NCBI GenBank assembly: GCA_036271875.1
Contig: DATAZU010000006.1
Span: 53,020-117,019 of the forward strand
Direction: 5' to 3'
DNA from: Galbitalea sp036271875
Lineage (GTDB): Bacteria; Actinomycetota; Actinomycetes; Actinomycetales; Microbacteriaceae
Length of the DNA: 64,000 nucleotides
This document shows, piece by piece, positions 7,287 to 15,774 of the stretch. A program made the position numbers and the translations under genes. Positions within the stretch are counted from its first letter, which is position 1. Every line of letters starts with the position of its first letter. The notes beneath the pieces were generated by a model, which saw nothing but the letters and a program-made list of their open reading frames with translations, had not been told where the DNA came from and did no database searches.

Positions 7287-8966
7287 ATGACCGAAGAAGC
7301 TCAGGCCCACGAGGCCCGCACCGCAACGCCCATTGACGCGATCGCCGAGGAGTGGGTAACCACCCTGGCCGATCTGTCCCCGACTCTCGCGACCTACATC
7401 GGGATGGATCGTGGCAAGCTCGGCGAATGGGGTGATTATTCACCGGCCGGCCTGGACGCCCGGGCGGATGCGGCTCGCGCCGTCATCTCGAAGCTTCAGT
7501 CCGCACCACCGATCGATGACGTCGACAAGGTGACCAAAGACGACCTTCTTGGAACGCTTGAGCTCGATCTCGAAATGCACGACCGCAACTTTGCACTGCG
7601 CGACGTGAACGTCCTGGCATCCCCGGTCCAGGAGTTCCGTGAGATCTACGACATCATGCCGAAGGACTCGGAACAGGACTGGGTCAACGTGGCGACGCGA
7701 CTGAACTCCACGGCGACGCCGGTCGCCCAGTACATCGAGACCCTTCGGCGGGGGATCGAGAAGGGCGTCGTGCCGGCCAAGCGCCAGGTTCTCGAGGTCA
7801 TCATCCAGAGCCGGACCACGGCCGATCCGGACGGCCTGTTCGCCGAGTTGGTGAGTGGCGCCGACGGCATTTCGGATGGGCTCAGAAGCGAACTGCAGAA
7901 GGGCGTCGTTACGGCCGCCGGAGCCTACGGCGAACTGGCCGAGTTCTTCGAGAAGGAGCTGCTTCCGGTATCGGGCGAGAAGGATGCCGTTGGTCGTGAC
8001 ATCTACGAGGTCGCGTCCCGTGCGTTCCTTGGCGCGACCGTCGATCTCGATGAGACCTACGAGTGGGGCGTCGAGGAACTTCAACGCATGGTCGACGAAC
8101 AGACGGCCATCGCAAACGAGATCAAGCCGGGCGCAACCGTCGACGAGGCGATCGAGTTCCTCAATGACGATGTTTCCCGCAAGCTGCACGGCACCGACGC
8201 GCTCCAGCGCTGGATGCAGGAGACCAGCGACCGGGCCATCCAGGAACTGGGTAAGTCACACTTTGATATTCCGGAGGAGATCCGCACGCTCGAGTGCATG
8301 ATCGCACCGAATCACACCGGAGTCATCTACTACACGGGACCCACGGACGACTTCTCGCGTCCGGGTCGGATGTGGTGGTCGGTTCCCGAGGGAGTAACCG
8401 AATTCGACACCTGGCGCGAACTGACCACCGTGTATCACGAGGGTGTCCCCGGTCACCACCTCCAGATTGCCGAGGCCGTTTACAACCGGGCGACCCTCAA
8501 CAGCTACCGTCGGCTACTGGCAGGCACCTCCGGTCACGCGGAGGGCTGGGCTCTCTACGCGGAGCGTCTCATGGAAGAGCTTGGCTATCTGTCGGATCCG
8601 GCCGACCGACTCGGCATGCTCGACGGCCAGCGGATGCGCGCCGCGCGCGTGGTTCTCGACATCGGGGTTCACCTCGAGAAGCAGCGCCCGGACGGCAGGG
8701 GAGCGTGGACGGGTGATTACGCGTTCGATTTCATGGGCGACAACGTTCACATGTCACCCGAGTTCGTGCGCTTCGAGGTCAACCGCTACCTGGGCTGGCC
8801 CGGGCAGGCGCCGTCGTACAAGGTCGGCCAGCGCATCTGGGAACAGATTCGGGATGAATGCAAGGCTCGCGAGGGCGCGGCGTTCAGTCCCAAGGCGTTC
8901 CACAAGAAGGCGCTTGACCTGGGCGGTATCGGGCTCGACACCCTGAAGGATGCGCTGCTCAATTGA
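7287..8966 (+). CDS. DUF885 family putative metallohydrolase
   Basis: 559 residues from ATG 7287. The DUF885 signature YHEGVPGHHLQIAEA begins at His384 (HExxxxHH-type zinc site), followed about 35 residues later by GHAEGWALYAERL, which supplies a further acidic ligand. No signal peptide, so it is cytoplasmic. Members are annotated as uncharacterised carboxypeptidase-like zinc proteins; the substrate is unknown. Its TGA stop overlaps the TTG start of the thymidylate-synthase-like gene by three bases, so the two products are co-translated. Confidence 0.88.
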   Translation: MTEEAQAHEARTATPIDAIAEEWVTTLADLSPTLATYIGMDRGKLGEWGDYSPAGLDARADAARAVISKLQSAPPIDDVDKVTKDDLLGTLELDLEMHDRNFALRDVNVLASPVQEFREIYDIMPKDSEQDWVNVATRLNSTATPVAQYIETLRRGIEKGVVPAKRQVLEVIIQSRTTADPDGLFAELVSGADGISDGLRSELQKGVVTAAGAYGELAEFFEKELLPVSGEKDAVGRDIYEVASRAFLGATVDLDETYEWGVEELQRMVDEQTAIANEIKPGATVDEAIEFLNDDVSRKLHGTDALQRWMQETSDRAIQELGKSHFDIPEEIRTLECMIAPNHTGVIYYTGPTDDFSRPGRMWWSVPEGVTEFDTWRELTTVYHEGVPGHHLQIAEAVYNRATLNSYRRLLAGTSGHAEGWALYAERLMEELGYLSDPADRLGMLDGQRMRAARVVLDIGVHLEKQRPDGRGAWTGDYAFDFMGDNVHMSPEFVRFEVNRYLGWPGQAPSYKVGQRIWEQIRDECKAREGAAFSPKAFHKKALDLGGIGLDTLKDALLN

Positions 8967-9613
8967 TCGAAGATCTGACCGTCAGCTCCGAGACTATCGG
9001 CGAAGCGTGGCTGGAGATTGCTCGCCGCATCCTGAGCCAGGGTGCGGCGAGCCGCTACGACAACCTGCGCGTTCTGGAGGTACCCCGCGTCACGATCACC
9101 GTAGCTGAGCCGCGCACATCCGATCCGATCGTTCGCGAGTTCGGGGACTCGGAGCGCCTCGCGTGGATGCACGCTAACTTCACCGACCACTCGCTCGTTC
9201 GAGAGCTCGGCGACGCGCGCAGTTACGCGAGTCGGCTTTTCGACTACGCAGGAACGGGACGCGACCAGATCGACTGGGTAATTTCTCGGCTGCGCACCGA
9301 CCCGACCTCGCGTTCGGCCACCATAACAACGTTCGAGCCGCTCATCGATACGACGTACATCCCGTGTGTCAGCATGCTCGACTTCTGGCTGCGCGATGGC
9401 TCGCTCGAGCAGGTCGTCTACGCGCACAGCATCGATTTCGGTTCGAAGGGGTATGGCAACCTGGTCGAACTGGCCTGGCTGCAGGAGCACATCGCGAGCG
9501 AGCTGGGCGTACCCGTTGGTCGGCTTGACTTCGTGATCAAGTCGGCCCATGTCTACGACTCCGAGCTTTCGTACATGAGAAGCGTGTTGGCGCGGGTAGA
9601 CCAGCTCGGCTAA
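8963..9613 (+). CDS. Thymidylate-synthase-superfamily protein of unknown function
   Basis: 216 residues from TTG 8963, which overlaps the upstream TGA. The C-terminal half aligns by eye with thymidylate synthase: TTYIPCVSMLDFWLRDGSL carries Cys135 at the catalytic Cys position, YAHSIDFGSKGYGNLVELAW matches the QRSxD...PFN block (Ser156, Asp158, Asn166), and KSAHVYDSEL matches the His-x-Tyr block (His196, Tyr198). The phosphate-binding Arg of QRS is replaced by His155. The N-terminal folate region of ThyA is missing. It resembles the short methanogen-type members. It could be a pyrimidine-nucleotide methylase/hydroxymethylase or a catalytically altered relative. Confidence 0.72.
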   Translation: MIEDLTVSSETIGEAWLEIARRILSQGAASRYDNLRVLEVPRVTITVAEPRTSDPIVREFGDSERLAWMHANFTDHSLVRELGDARSYASRLFDYAGTGRDQIDWVISRLRTDPTSRSATITTFEPLIDTTYIPCVSMLDFWLRDGSLEQVVYAHSIDFGSKGYGNLVELAWLQEHIASELGVPVGRLDFVIKSAHVYDSELSYMRSVLARVDQLG

Positions 9614-9754
9614 GCTGGAATGTCGCAATTATGTCCGGTGTTATCGGATGTATTGCATTTCTATCCGTCCGCCGGCGGGCAACCAACAAAAAAACCTTGC
9701 CCTCGGCCCGAATTGCGCTTCTCAAGAGCGTGTCCCCACTGGAGCACCAACTAC

Positions 9755-11218
9755 ATGACACTCGTAACGACCGACAAGGCACCCAAGCAGGTTGCCATCA
9801 ATGACATCGGATCTGCTGAAGATTTCCTTGCCGCGGTCGAAAAGACACTCAAGTTTTTCAATGACGGAGACCTCATCGAAGGTACCGTCGTCAAGATCGA
9901 TCGTGACGAGGTTCTCCTCGACGTCGGTTACAAGACCGAGGGAGTGATTCCCTCCCGCGAACTGTCCATTAAGCACGACGTCGACCCAACCGAGGTCGTT
10001 CAGGTCGGTGACCTGGTCGAGGCTCTCGTTCTCCAGAAGGAGGACAAGGAGGGTCGGCTGATCCTGTCCAAGAAGCGGGCACAGTACGAGCGTGCGTGGG
10101 GCGATGTTGAGAAGATCAAGGATGCCGACGGCGTCGTCACCGGTTCGGTCATCGAGGTCGTCAAGGGCGGCCTGATCGTCGACATCGGCCTTCGAGGCTT
10201 CCTGCCGGCATCACTCATTGAGCTTCGCCGCGTTCGTGACCTTACGCCGTACCTCGGCCAGGACATCGAGGCGAAGATCCTCGAGCTGGACAAGAACCGC
10301 AACAACGTCGTTCTCTCCCGCCGCGCGCTGCTCGAGCAGACGCAGAGCGAGAGCCGCACCACGTTCCTCGGCAACCTTGCCAAGGGCCAGGTTCGTAAGG
10401 GCATCGTTTCATCGATCGTCAACTTCGGCGCATTCGTCGACCTTGGCGGCGTTGACGGGCTCGTACACGTTTCCGAGCTGTCCTGGAAGCACATCGAGCA
10501 CGCCTCGGAGGTCGTCGAAGTTGGCCAGGAGGTCACCGTCGAAATCCTCGAGGTCGACCTCGATCGCGAGCGTGTTTCGTTGTCGCTCAAGGCCACCCAG
10601 GAAGACCCGTGGCAGGTATTCGCCCGCACGCACGCGATCGGCCAGGTTGCGCCAGGAAAGGTCACCAAGCTGGTTCCGTTCGGCGCGTTCGTTCGCGTCG
10701 CCGAGGGCATCGAGGGCCTGGTCCACATCTCCGAGCTGTCGGGTAAGCATGTTGAACTCGCGGAGCAGGTTGTTTCGGTTGGCGACGAGGTCTTCGTCAA
10801 GGTCATCGACATCGACCTCGAGCGCCGTCGCATCTCGCTGAGCCTCAAGCAGGCGAACGAGGGCGTCGACCCCGACGGCACCGAGTTCGACCCGGCGCTC
10901 TACGGCATGCTCACCGAGTACGACGAGCAGGGCAACTACAAGTACCCGGACGGCTTCGACCCGGAGACCAACGAGTGGCGTGACGGCTTCGAGACCCAGC
11001 GCGAGAAGTGGGAGCAGGACTACGCTGCGGCCCAGGCTCGCTGGGAGTCGCACAAGAAGCAGGTTGCCGCGGCCGCTGCGGACGAAGAAGATCTTCCTTC
11101 GGCCCCTCCGGCTGGCGCATCCTCATTCTCGGGCGAGGACGCGAGCACCAGCTCGGGCACTCTCGCGGATGACGAGTCACTCGCGGCACTCCGCGAAAAG
11201 CTCAGCAGCTCCAACTAG
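9755..11218 (+). CDS. rpsA: 30S ribosomal protein S1
   Basis: 487 residues from ATG 9755, with GGAG 11 bases upstream. Four S1 (OB-fold) domains are visible: DLIEGTVVKIDRDEVLLDVG, VVTGSVIEVVKGGLIVDIG, VRKGIVSSIVNFGAFVDLGG and VAPGKVTKLVPFGAFVRV. An acidic, low-complexity tail rich in Glu, Ala and Ser follows. Four domains rather than the six of E. coli is normal for Actinobacteria. It binds mRNA on the 30S subunit. The 141-base leader (9614-9754) holds GC-rich short repeats (CCGCCGGCGGG) and an A7 run. A strong terminator follows at 11268-11299. Confidence 0.97.
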   Translation: MTLVTTDKAPKQVAINDIGSAEDFLAAVEKTLKFFNDGDLIEGTVVKIDRDEVLLDVGYKTEGVIPSRELSIKHDVDPTEVVQVGDLVEALVLQKEDKEGRLILSKKRAQYERAWGDVEKIKDADGVVTGSVIEVVKGGLIVDIGLRGFLPASLIELRRVRDLTPYLGQDIEAKILELDKNRNNVVLSRRALLEQTQSESRTTFLGNLAKGQVRKGIVSSIVNFGAFVDLGGVDGLVHVSELSWKHIEHASEVVEVGQEVTVEILEVDLDRERVSLSLKATQEDPWQVFARTHAIGQVAPGKVTKLVPFGAFVRVAEGIEGLVHISELSGKHVELAEQVVSVGDEVFVKVIDIDLERRRISLSLKQANEGVDPDGTEFDPALYGMLTEYDEQGNYKYPDGFDPETNEWRDGFETQREKWEQDYAAAQARWESHKKQVAAAAADEEDLPSAPPAGASSFSGEDASTSSGTLADDESLAALREKLSSSN

Positions 11219-11267
11219 TGCAGCACGCCATGCCGGTATTACCGGCTTGGTGATCTACGAATCCGGC

Positions 11268-11299
11268 AACGGCCGGTTGTCTTCGGACAACCGGCCGTT
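11268..11299 (+). terminator. Intrinsic terminator after rpsA
   Basis: A 14-base perfect stem, 11268-11281 with 11286-11299, closes a TTCG tetraloop. Short T runs follow (GTTTGCTCGTTGTTT). Confidence 0.9.
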
Positions 11300-11378
11300 T
11301 GCTCGTTGTTTCGAGGTTCCTCAGCTACTGTTCTCGCGTCTAAGGCATACATCCAGCCATTCGTGGGCACCTATCGCA

Positions 11379-11384
11379 TACGCT
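11379..11384 (+). promoter_or_regulatory. -10 box TACGCT for the secreted hydrolase gene, leaderless spacing
   Basis: TACGCT, seven bases (GGCAGCC), then GTG 11392. Confidence 0.5.
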
Positions 11385-11391
11385 GGCAGCC

Positions 11392-12420
11392 GTGCAGACT
11401 CGAACGCGTTGGCTTGGCGGCATTGGCCTCGCCGTGGCCGCAGTCCTCGCACTCGGTATCTTTGGCATTTCGTCGCTGACAGGACCAACGGTCAGCACGT
11501 CTGCGACGAGCGCGCAGGGCGCCCATCCGGCGGAGGCGGCGCCGTATCTCGTGCACGAACGATTCCGCCTGCACGGTGGCGACGGAGTCGTCTACACCCC
11601 TAACGCCATGAACTACGCGGCGCGGACGAATGCGAGCGGACCGCTTTTGCTGTTCCTGCCGGCGACTCGGGAGCGTCCATCCAACTACACCGACTTCCTG
11701 ACGGCAGCTCGTTCGCGCGGTTTTCACGTTCTCGCTCTGGACTACTGGAACGACGGAAAGTCCGTGCAGAAGACCTGCGGTACGAACCCGACGTGCTACA
11801 CCTCCGTGCAGCGAAACCGCCTCAATGGAACTCGTCCGACGCCGTTCAGTTCGGTTGATCACGAAAATTCGATTGTCGACAGACTCACCGGCGCGATCGA
11901 TCACCTTAGGTCTCGAGATCCAGACGGTGGCTGGGGGCGCTTTGCCCGCGCCAACGGAATCGACTGGCGAGACATCGTTGTGGCCGGGCATTCCCAGGGG
12001 GGTGGCGAGTCGGCGTACATCGCCCATGTCCACCGCGTGCTCGGGGTCCTGATGTTCTCTTCGCCGGTCGACAGCGACAACGGCGTCGACGCGTCGTGGA
12101 TGGCACACCCTGGTGCGACCCCGATTTCGCGGATGTACGGCTTCGACGACACGGGAGACGTGTTCTCGGCGCGCATCCAGGCTTCCTGGGAGGCGATGGG
12201 TCTCGGCGTGTACGGCGCACCGGCGAACGTTGCGAACGGCATCCCGGCCGGCGCACACGTGCTCATCTCGTCTGCTCCGCTCGGCACACCCATCCAGTCG
12301 CATTCCCTTGATATCACCGACGAGACGCCCCGCCTGGCGAACGGGCAGCCGATCTTCGAGTCGGTATGGAAGTGGATGCTGACGAGGGTGTGGTCGTCAA
12401 CACCCATAGAGATCTCCTAG
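11392..12420 (+). CDS. Secreted or membrane-anchored alpha/beta-hydrolase
   Basis: 342 residues from GTG 11392. An N-terminal hydrophobic segment (about residues 8-28, GGIGLAVAAVLALGIFGIS) acts as signal or anchor. The exported domain carries the nucleophile elbow VAGHSQGGG (Ser201), preceded by LLLFLPATRERPSNY and followed by SSPVDSDNG, consistent with the alpha/beta-hydrolase fold. A late His in SHSLDITDE could complete the triad. Two cysteines (129 and 135) may form a disulfide. Substrate unknown. The AMP-forming ligase gene starts 46 bases downstream with its own likely promoter. Confidence 0.8.
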   Translation: MQTRTRWLGGIGLAVAAVLALGIFGISSLTGPTVSTSATSAQGAHPAEAAPYLVHERFRLHGGDGVVYTPNAMNYAARTNASGPLLLFLPATRERPSNYTDFLTAARSRGFHVLALDYWNDGKSVQKTCGTNPTCYTSVQRNRLNGTRPTPFSSVDHENSIVDRLTGAIDHLRSRDPDGGWGRFARANGIDWRDIVVAGHSQGGGESAYIAHVHRVLGVLMFSSPVDSDNGVDASWMAHPGATPISRMYGFDDTGDVFSARIQASWEAMGLGVYGAPANVANGIPAGAHVLISSAPLGTPIQSHSLDITDETPRLANGQPIFESVWKWMLTRVWSSTPIEIS

Positions 12421-12453
12421 CTACTTCTCTTCGGCGAGACATCCGGGAGGTCT

Positions 12454-12459
12454 TACAGT
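12454..12459 (+). promoter_or_regulatory. -10 box TACAGT for the ligase gene, leaderless spacing
   Basis: TACAGT, seven bases (TGAAGAT), then GTG 12467. A GGGAGG at 12445-12450 is too far upstream to serve as a normal ribosome site. Confidence 0.5.
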
Positions 12460-12466
12460 TGAAGAT

Positions 12467-13954
12467 GTGGTTAACGCGGAGAAAACGGCATCTCTCGCCG
12501 ACCTCATCCACCGGCGCGCTGACGACGATACGGCCGTTTTCCTTGAGGATGCCCGATCTGACCGAGCGTTGACCTACGCTCGATTCGCAGCTCGAGTGGA
12601 CGAGTGGGTTGACGAGTTCGACGCCCTGCAGCTACCGAATGGTGCCGCGGTGGTTCTCGCGATTCGCGATCCACTGGCGTTTGCCATCGTTCACCTGGCG
12701 GCGATCGCGAGCGGCAGGCGCTCTGTGCCCATTAATCCCGACCTGCACGATGGCGAGCCGGCGCGATCGGCTGGCCTCATCGGAGCGCCGGGACTCGTGG
12801 TCTTTGGGCTCGATGTTGATCGCTCTCCGGTGTCTGGATGGTCGACCGCCTCGGTCACCGAGGACGGGGCGCCCAAGGGAATCAAGCCCGGGTCTGAGCC
12901 TGCGGGCAGCGCCGGAAAACTCAGCGGCGGGGGAGCGGCCGTGCTTTTCACCTCGGGCTCCACGGGCACTCCCAAGGGAGTAGAACTCCTTGAGAAACAA
13001 CTGCTGTTCGTCGCCGGACAGGTTGCGCGAAACAACGAGTTGACCTCGACCGACCGTGGTTTCAATTCGCTTCCGCTGTTTCACGTTAACGCCGAGGTGG
13101 TCGCGCTGCTCGCGACTCTTGTCGCGGGCGCCACGATCGTTCTCGACGCCTCATTCCACCGGACCGGCTTCTGGGAGCTGCTGGTGTCCCGCCGAATTAG
13201 CTGGCTCAACGCGGTGCCGGCAATTTTGGCCGTGCTGACCCGGGACGGCGAGCCCATTCCGCCGACCGACCTGAGATTCATCCGGTCGGCGTCTGCCCCA
13301 CTACCGGATGCCGTTCGCGAAGCGCTTTCCGGCATCCCGCTCGTTCTCAGCTGGGGGATGACGGAGGGCGCGAGCCAGATCACCGCGACTCCGATCGGGG
13401 CGGGGCATCCCGGTTCCGTGGGCCGGCCACTCGGCGGCGACGTCGAAGTGCGCGACGCCGGTGGCGAACGACTGTCGACAAACGAGGTGGGCGGTCTCTG
13501 GATTCGCGGTCCCGGGATCGTCCGCCGCTACCTGTTTGACGCTGCGGCCGACCGATTCGACGCTGCGGGATGGCTCGACACAGGAGACGTCGGTAGCGTG
13601 GATGCCAATGGGTACGTTTATCTGGCCGGTCGCTCCGACGACGTCATCAACCGGGGCGGCGAAAAGGTGTACCCAGCCGAGGTCGAAGAGGTTCTCCTTG
13701 GCGATCCGAGAGTGCTCGAGGCCGTCGTGGTCGCCAGGGCAGACGACGTGCTCGGCTCGGTTCCGGTCGCGTACGTCATCCCCGTGGACCGCGGGTCGGA
13801 CACGGAGGCGCTTCTCGATGAGTTGCGCTCGCGCTGCAGGTATGGGTTGCCCAAGTTCAAACGGCCGATCGAAATCCTGGTTGTGCCGGACCTGCCACGA
13901 GCTCCAACGGGCAAGGTGCAGCGCAGCAAGGTTCGTGAACTGGCGGCCAGGTGA
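12467..13954 (+). CDS. AMP-forming acyl-CoA synthetase/ligase
   Basis: 495 residues from GTG 12467. Class I adenylating enzyme motifs in order: P-loop LFTSGSTGTPKGVE (about 161), LPLFHVNAE, WGMTEGASQ, GWLDTGDVG, GRSDDVINRGGEKVYPAEVE and the C-terminal PTGKVQRSKV with the catalytic Lys. It activates a carboxylate as acyl-AMP, then usually transfers it to CoA. The chain length or aromatic nature of the acid is not evident. The downstream acyltransferase starts inside its stop codon (GTGA overlap), which suggests the two act on a common acyl intermediate. Confidence 0.88.
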   Translation: MVNAEKTASLADLIHRRADDDTAVFLEDARSDRALTYARFAARVDEWVDEFDALQLPNGAAVVLAIRDPLAFAIVHLAAIASGRRSVPINPDLHDGEPARSAGLIGAPGLVVFGLDVDRSPVSGWSTASVTEDGAPKGIKPGSEPAGSAGKLSGGGAAVLFTSGSTGTPKGVELLEKQLLFVAGQVARNNELTSTDRGFNSLPLFHVNAEVVALLATLVAGATIVLDASFHRTGFWELLVSRRISWLNAVPAILAVLTRDGEPIPPTDLRFIRSASAPLPDAVREALSGIPLVLSWGMTEGASQITATPIGAGHPGSVGRPLGGDVEVRDAGGERLSTNEVGGLWIRGPGIVRRYLFDAAADRFDAAGWLDTGDVGSVDANGYVYLAGRSDDVINRGGEKVYPAEVEEVLLGDPRVLEAVVVARADDVLGSVPVAYVIPVDRGSDTEALLDELRSRCRYGLPKFKRPIEILVVPDLPRAPTGKVQRSKVRELAAR

Positions 13955-15141
13955 GTGAAGTGTCCTCCGCGGATGCGGCGGTAGCGTCCGACGGTGCGCC
14001 CGGAGTTAGAAGACCCCGCAAGCACCTGTGGGAAGTAGACGTCGTTCGGATCCTCACCTTTCTCTGCGTCATTGCGGTGCACACCACGAGCCACACGATC
14101 GCGTCCAGCGACCTGCCGTTGTACCTGTTGCTCGGGCTGTTGCACTTCACTCGCAACGTCTTCTTCGCCCTCACCGCGTTCGTGCTCGTGTACAGCTATC
14201 TCCACAAGCCGGTGCCCATGCGCAAGTTCTGGCCCCGTAGATTCCTGCTCGTCGGAGTTCCCTATGTGGTGTGGTCGGTCATCTACTTCACTGCGAGCAA
14301 TATCTACAACCAGTCGCACAGCTCGATTGGAGCTCTTGCCCTGCGGCTCCTGAACCACATCCTCACGGGGACGGCCTGGTACCACCTGTACTTCCTGCTC
14401 GTCACCATGCAGGTCTATCTCCTGGTGCCGATCATCCTCTGGTTGATTCGTAAGACTCGTGGTCACCACACCGCGCTGCTCGTCGTGACCGGGGCCGTCC
14501 AGCTGGTCATCGTTGCCCTGTATTTCTATTGGCCGAGCACCGTGTCGTTCCTGAGTGGCTATACGAAGGAATACTTCTTCAGCTACATCTTCTTCATCAT
14601 CGCCGGTGCTGTCGCCGCGGATCACTACCGGGAGTTTTTGCCGTGGGTTCGACGTCACCGCGGTGCGATTACGATCGGCGTCGCGGTTGTCGCCGTCGTG
14701 ACGCTCGGCGTGTTCCTGATTCAGATGGCGTTTGGGGATTCCGCGTACCACGCGGGCACGCCGCTCCAGCCCATCGTGATGGTGTGGGGCGTTGCCGTCG
14801 CGCTCGGTTTCCTGGCATTCGGCACGTGGTGGGCGGATCGCCGTAAACCACAGGGCTTTGGCACAAAGTTCGTCGCGATTGCCTCGGATCGTTCCTTCGG
14901 CATCTTCCTTTCCCACCCGATGTTCGTCTGGGTCCTGCTATGGATTGGCAACGACTGGTTCGAGCGAACCGTGCCGAAACCCTGGCTCACGCTCGTCATC
15001 TATCTGCTCGTCATCGCCGGCGCGATTGGGGTGACCGAGATCTTCCGGCGCACTCCGCTGAGTCTGCCTCTCACCGGCCGGGAGTTCCGAGCCAAGCCGA
15101 AGCATCACGAGGAGCCAACTCCGGCGGCCTCGGCCGACTAG
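13951..15141 (+). CDS. Membrane acyltransferase 3 family protein
   Basis: 396 residues from GTG 13951, overlapping the ligase stop by four bases. After about 25 polar residues comes KHLWEVDVVRILTFLCVIAVHTT, the acyltransferase-3 start with the conserved His in the first membrane helix. About ten hydrophobic helices follow. The basic C-terminus is cytoplasmic. Family members (OafA, WecH, exopolysaccharide acetylases) transfer acyl groups to sugars or lipids. Target unknown; coupling to the ligase suggests it may use that enzyme's product. Its stop codon TAG forms part of the coaE -10 box. Confidence 0.83.
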   Translation: MSEVSSADAAVASDGAPGVRRPRKHLWEVDVVRILTFLCVIAVHTTSHTIASSDLPLYLLLGLLHFTRNVFFALTAFVLVYSYLHKPVPMRKFWPRRFLLVGVPYVVWSVIYFTASNIYNQSHSSIGALALRLLNHILTGTAWYHLYFLLVTMQVYLLVPIILWLIRKTRGHHTALLVVTGAVQLVIVALYFYWPSTVSFLSGYTKEYFFSYIFFIIAGAVAADHYREFLPWVRRHRGAITIGVAVVAVVTLGVFLIQMAFGDSAYHAGTPLQPIVMVWGVAVALGFLAFGTWWADRRKPQGFGTKFVAIASDRSFGIFLSHPMFVWVLLWIGNDWFERTVPKPWLTLVIYLLVIAGAIGVTEIFRRTPLSLPLTGREFRAKPKHHEEPTPAASAD

Positions 15142-15144
15142 CAT
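15139..15144 (+). promoter_or_regulatory. -10 box TAGCAT for coaE, made from the upstream stop codon
   Basis: TAGCAT begins with the acyltransferase stop codon TAG 15139-15141. Six bases (TTTGAC) separate it from GTG 15151. Confidence 0.45.
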
Positions 15145-15150
15145 TTTGAC

Positions 15151-15762
15151 GTGTACCTCATCGGCCTTACCGGCGGAATCGCATCCGGCAAAACCGCCGT
15201 GGCCAAGCGACTGGCCGAGCACGGCGCAATTCACATTGATGCTGACCAGCTCGCTCGCGAAGTTGTGGCCCCGGGTACCCGGGGCCTGGCGGCGATTGTC
15301 GAGCGCTTCGGCGAGGGCGTGCTCCTTGCCGATGGCTCCCTCAATCGCGCGGCTCTCGGGGCGATCATCTTTGCGGATGACGGGGCGCGTCTCGATCTCA
15401 ACGCGATAACCCACCCCGCGGTCGGTCGACTGGGCAAGCAGCTCATTGCGGACGTCGCGACTCGAGACCAGCACGCCGTTGTCGTCTACGACGTGCCGTT
15501 GCTCATCGAGGCATCGAAACAGCCCGACTACTACCAGTTCGATCTTGTCGTGGTCGTCGAGGCCGGTGCAGACGAGCGTGTTAGGCGAATGGTGAAGCTG
15601 CGCGGCATGACCGAAGAGGAAGCTCGACGGCGCGTCGCATCCCAGTCAACGGACGAGGAGCGTCGCGAGATCGCCGACGTGATCATCGATGGCAACGGGT
15701 CGCTCGATGACACCATGCGAGAGGCCGACGAGCTTTGGGCGAGCGTGGTATCCCGAGCCTGA
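15151..15762 (+). CDS. coaE: Dephospho-CoA kinase
   Basis: 203 residues from GTG 15151. Walker A GLTGGIASGKT (about 5-15) and IDADQLAREVV (the DAD motif of CoaE), with VVVYDVPLLIEA and a lid-type segment VRRMVKLRGMTEEEARRR. It phosphorylates dephospho-CoA at the 3' hydroxyl, the last step of CoA synthesis. Length matches the single-domain enzyme; the C-terminal UPF0157 fusion seen in some actinobacteria is absent. It converges with the MFS gene with only 12 bases between the stops. Confidence 0.95.
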   Translation: MYLIGLTGGIASGKTAVAKRLAEHGAIHIDADQLAREVVAPGTRGLAAIVERFGEGVLLADGSLNRAALGAIIFADDGARLDLNAITHPAVGRLGKQLIADVATRDQHAVVVYDVPLLIEASKQPDYYQFDLVVVVEAGADERVRRMVKLRGMTEEEARRRVASQSTDEERREIADVIIDGNGSLDDTMREADELWASVVSRA

Positions 15763-15774
15763 CGGCACCTCGGG

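Noticed and set aside
9620..9754. N-terminal extension of ribosomal protein S1
   Set aside because: The added residues match nothing in S1, and ATG 9755 has a ribosome site and the usual N-terminus.
11371..12303. 310-residue minus-strand open frame over the secreted hydrolase
   Set aside because: No start signal or family motif; the plus-strand gene has a signal peptide and catalytic motif.
13618..14916. 432-residue open frame on the minus strand
   Set aside because: It lies across the ligase and acyltransferase genes, has no family motif and is Arg/His/Asp-rich, the usual antisense artefact of high-GC coding DNA.
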